Assembly: GCF_037176765.1 (NCBI RefSeq)
Contig: NC_090022.1
Coordinates: 62,513,209 to 62,577,208 of the forward strand
DNA from: Anolis sagrei
Lineage: Eukaryota; Chordata; Lepidosauria; Squamata; Anolidae
Direction of reading: 5' to 3'
Length of the DNA: 64,000 nucleotides
The notes below the pieces were generated by a model. That model was not told where the DNA came from, did not search any database, and saw only the letters and a program-made list of their open reading frames with translations. Positions within the stretch are counted from its first letter, which is position 1; every line of letters starts with the position of its first letter. The translations under genes were made by a program, and so were the position numbers. Positions 63,893 to 64,000 of the stretch are shown piece after piece.

Positions 63893-64000
63893 GGGTCCTT
63901 CCACACAGCCCTATATCCTAGAATATCAAGGCTGAAAATGCTACATTATCTGAATGTGGACTCAGGTAACCCAGTTTAAAGCAGATATTATGGGATTTTC
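63893..64000. mobile_element. Half of a foldback MITE cut by the window end
   Basis: ggtccttccacacagccc ... gtttaaagcagatattatgg is the left half of a known foldback pattern. Its inverse half would continue past base 64000. Confidence 0.65.

Noticed and set aside
58264-64000. let-7 microRNA cluster, expected downstream of PTPDC1 as in mammals
   Set aside because: No gaggtagtaggttgta-like sequence was seen; the cluster may lie beyond the window.

Overview
This is a 64 kb piece of a squamate reptile chromosome, most likely iguanian/anole-like. That reading rests on intron-split vertebrate genes embedded in a characteristic repeat mixture: BovB/RTE, L2, L1 and CR1-like LINEs, tRNA-type and Sauria-type SINEs, a 5S-derived SINE, foldback hAT MITEs, Helitrons, a PIF/Harbinger element and a Penelope-like element. 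The species call is inference from repeat types.

Two host genes lie head to tail on the + strand. (1) PTPDC1, a dual-specificity-type protein tyrosine phosphatase linked to cilia, is complete. It has two alternative first coding exons (25582-25666 and 31091-31304), then eight shared exons ending with the stop at 42770; the predicted proteins are 720 and 763 residues. A CpG island at about 3.4-4.0 kb is the likely upstream promoter of the first form. The second form has its own upstream region carrying a perfect-consensus RFX X-box at 30934. (2) A four-exon RING/B-box/coiled-coil gene (48499-58263, 382 residues) resembles the MuRF group of TRIM proteins (TRIM54/55/63, possibly TRIM101). A processed MYL12B-like retrocopy with one stop codon sits in a PTPDC1 intron at 28.1-29.07 kb.

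Layout: 0-7 kb is dense repeats (RTE, hAT, L2 with MITE and L1 insertions, CR1) around the CpG island. 7-20 kb is mostly single-copy AT-rich DNA with a decayed Harbinger transposase (10.5-12.2 kb), a small Helitron (16.5 kb) and a large foldback (19.6 kb). 20.4-23.2 kb is a TIR element split by a 1.8 kb Helitron full of minisatellites. 25.6-43.4 kb is PTPDC1, with BovB, L1, SINE and MITE insertions in its introns. 44.4-46.5 kb is a palindromic Penelope-like insertion with two hammerhead-ribozyme motifs. 46.5-58.4 kb is the TRIM gene. 58.4-64 kb is L2, SINE and MITE sequence with no gene seen.

No new operon-like or defence-like system is visible. The most interesting items are the PTPDC1 dual promoter with the X-box, the palindromic Penelope insertion with paired ribozymes, the Helitron with two successive 3' termini, and the MuRF-like gene next to PTPDC1.
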